Source: Sordariomycetes sp. S80-01Y (lineage: Eukaryota > Ascomycota > Sordariomycetes). Taken from it: DNA of 64,000 nt. The translations under genes and the position numbers were made by a program. Shown here in pieces: positions 63,880 through 64,000 of the stretch. Location: contig JAXQJY010000031.1 in NCBI GenBank assembly GCA_037042185.1, positions 2,418,001-2,482,000 of the forward strand, in the 5' to 3' direction. The notes under the pieces were generated by a model. The model had not been told where the DNA came from. It searched no databases and saw only the letters and a list, made by a program, of their open reading frames with translations. Within the stretch, counting starts at the first letter, position 1. Each line of letters starts with the position of its first letter.

Positions 63880-64000
63880 GAGGTGGTCTGGGCTTCATGA
63901 TCATGCTTCGTAGAGAGGAGTATACAGTACGAAATATAGAAATTACATGCATCTGGCTTGCGCAACACTTTGAATCACCACCAAGAGCCAAGGATTGTAA

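Overview
The window reads as nuclear DNA of a filamentous ascomycete (Pezizomycotina, probably Sordariomycetes/Hypocreales). The evidence is short 44-90 nt GT-AG introns with CTAAC-like branch sites, Zn2Cys6 regulators, HsbA, WSC and subgroup-C chitinase proteins, and a Tc1-type transposon whose two stop codons look RIP-like. I could not fix the species. About 22 protein genes are supportable. I found no rRNA or tRNA gene and no CRISPR array.

Layout. 1-5841: end of a fungal transcription factor, a six-exon sugar transporter and, divergent from it, an intracellular GH31 glycosidase. 6781-8553: a PHO89/PHO-4-type phosphate symporter with CACGTG boxes upstream. 8906-16228: an unusual domain with about 17 copies of a 91-bp module. 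Each module is a 12-bp half-site (GTACGAAAACCA), 21 bp, a 25-bp near-perfect palindrome of the same arm, 21 bp, and the inverted half-site. Modules stand mostly in pairs or triples with linkers of 3 or 14-15 bp. They flank a GIY-YIG-like gene (11298-12719). Two further lineage-specific genes lie just beyond them: an unknown protein (16571-17771) and a double zinc-knuckle protein (18097-19665). I recognise no named element like this module, and it is the best candidate here for something undescribed.

20219-29670 looks like a co-regulated catabolic cluster: an MCT-like MFS transporter and a GH3 beta-glucosidase share one promoter; a Zn2Cys6 factor and an MFS sugar transporter share another; a nitrilase follows. 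A CGG-N8-CCG inverted site lies in each of the three promoter regions. The GH3 and regulator genes converge so tightly that their stop codons overlap in one CTAG.

30338-50058 holds cell-surface and secreted functions: a 1085-aa GH18 chitinase with four hevein-type modules and a 9-nt microexon, a divergent secreted protein, a membrane protein with three six-cysteine modules, an NmrA-like protein, an HsbA gene with one in-frame stop, a WSC-domain protein and a GMC oxidoreductase. 51114-63879 holds an HSL-type hydrolase, a nearly whole Tc1/mariner element (52414-53811), a secreted protein with PGPGN/Asn-rich repeats, a fungal multi-pass membrane protein and a secreted GH32 fructan hydrolase. The rest is gene-poor intergenic DNA, longest at 55318-58947.

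Overall the window is rich in carbohydrate uptake and hydrolysis (GH31, GH3, GH32, GH18 with two sugar transporters and two regulators), as expected of a saprotroph or of a plant-, insect- or fungus-associated mould. Splice sites were placed by reading frame, consensus and family alignment from memory; no search or alignment was run.
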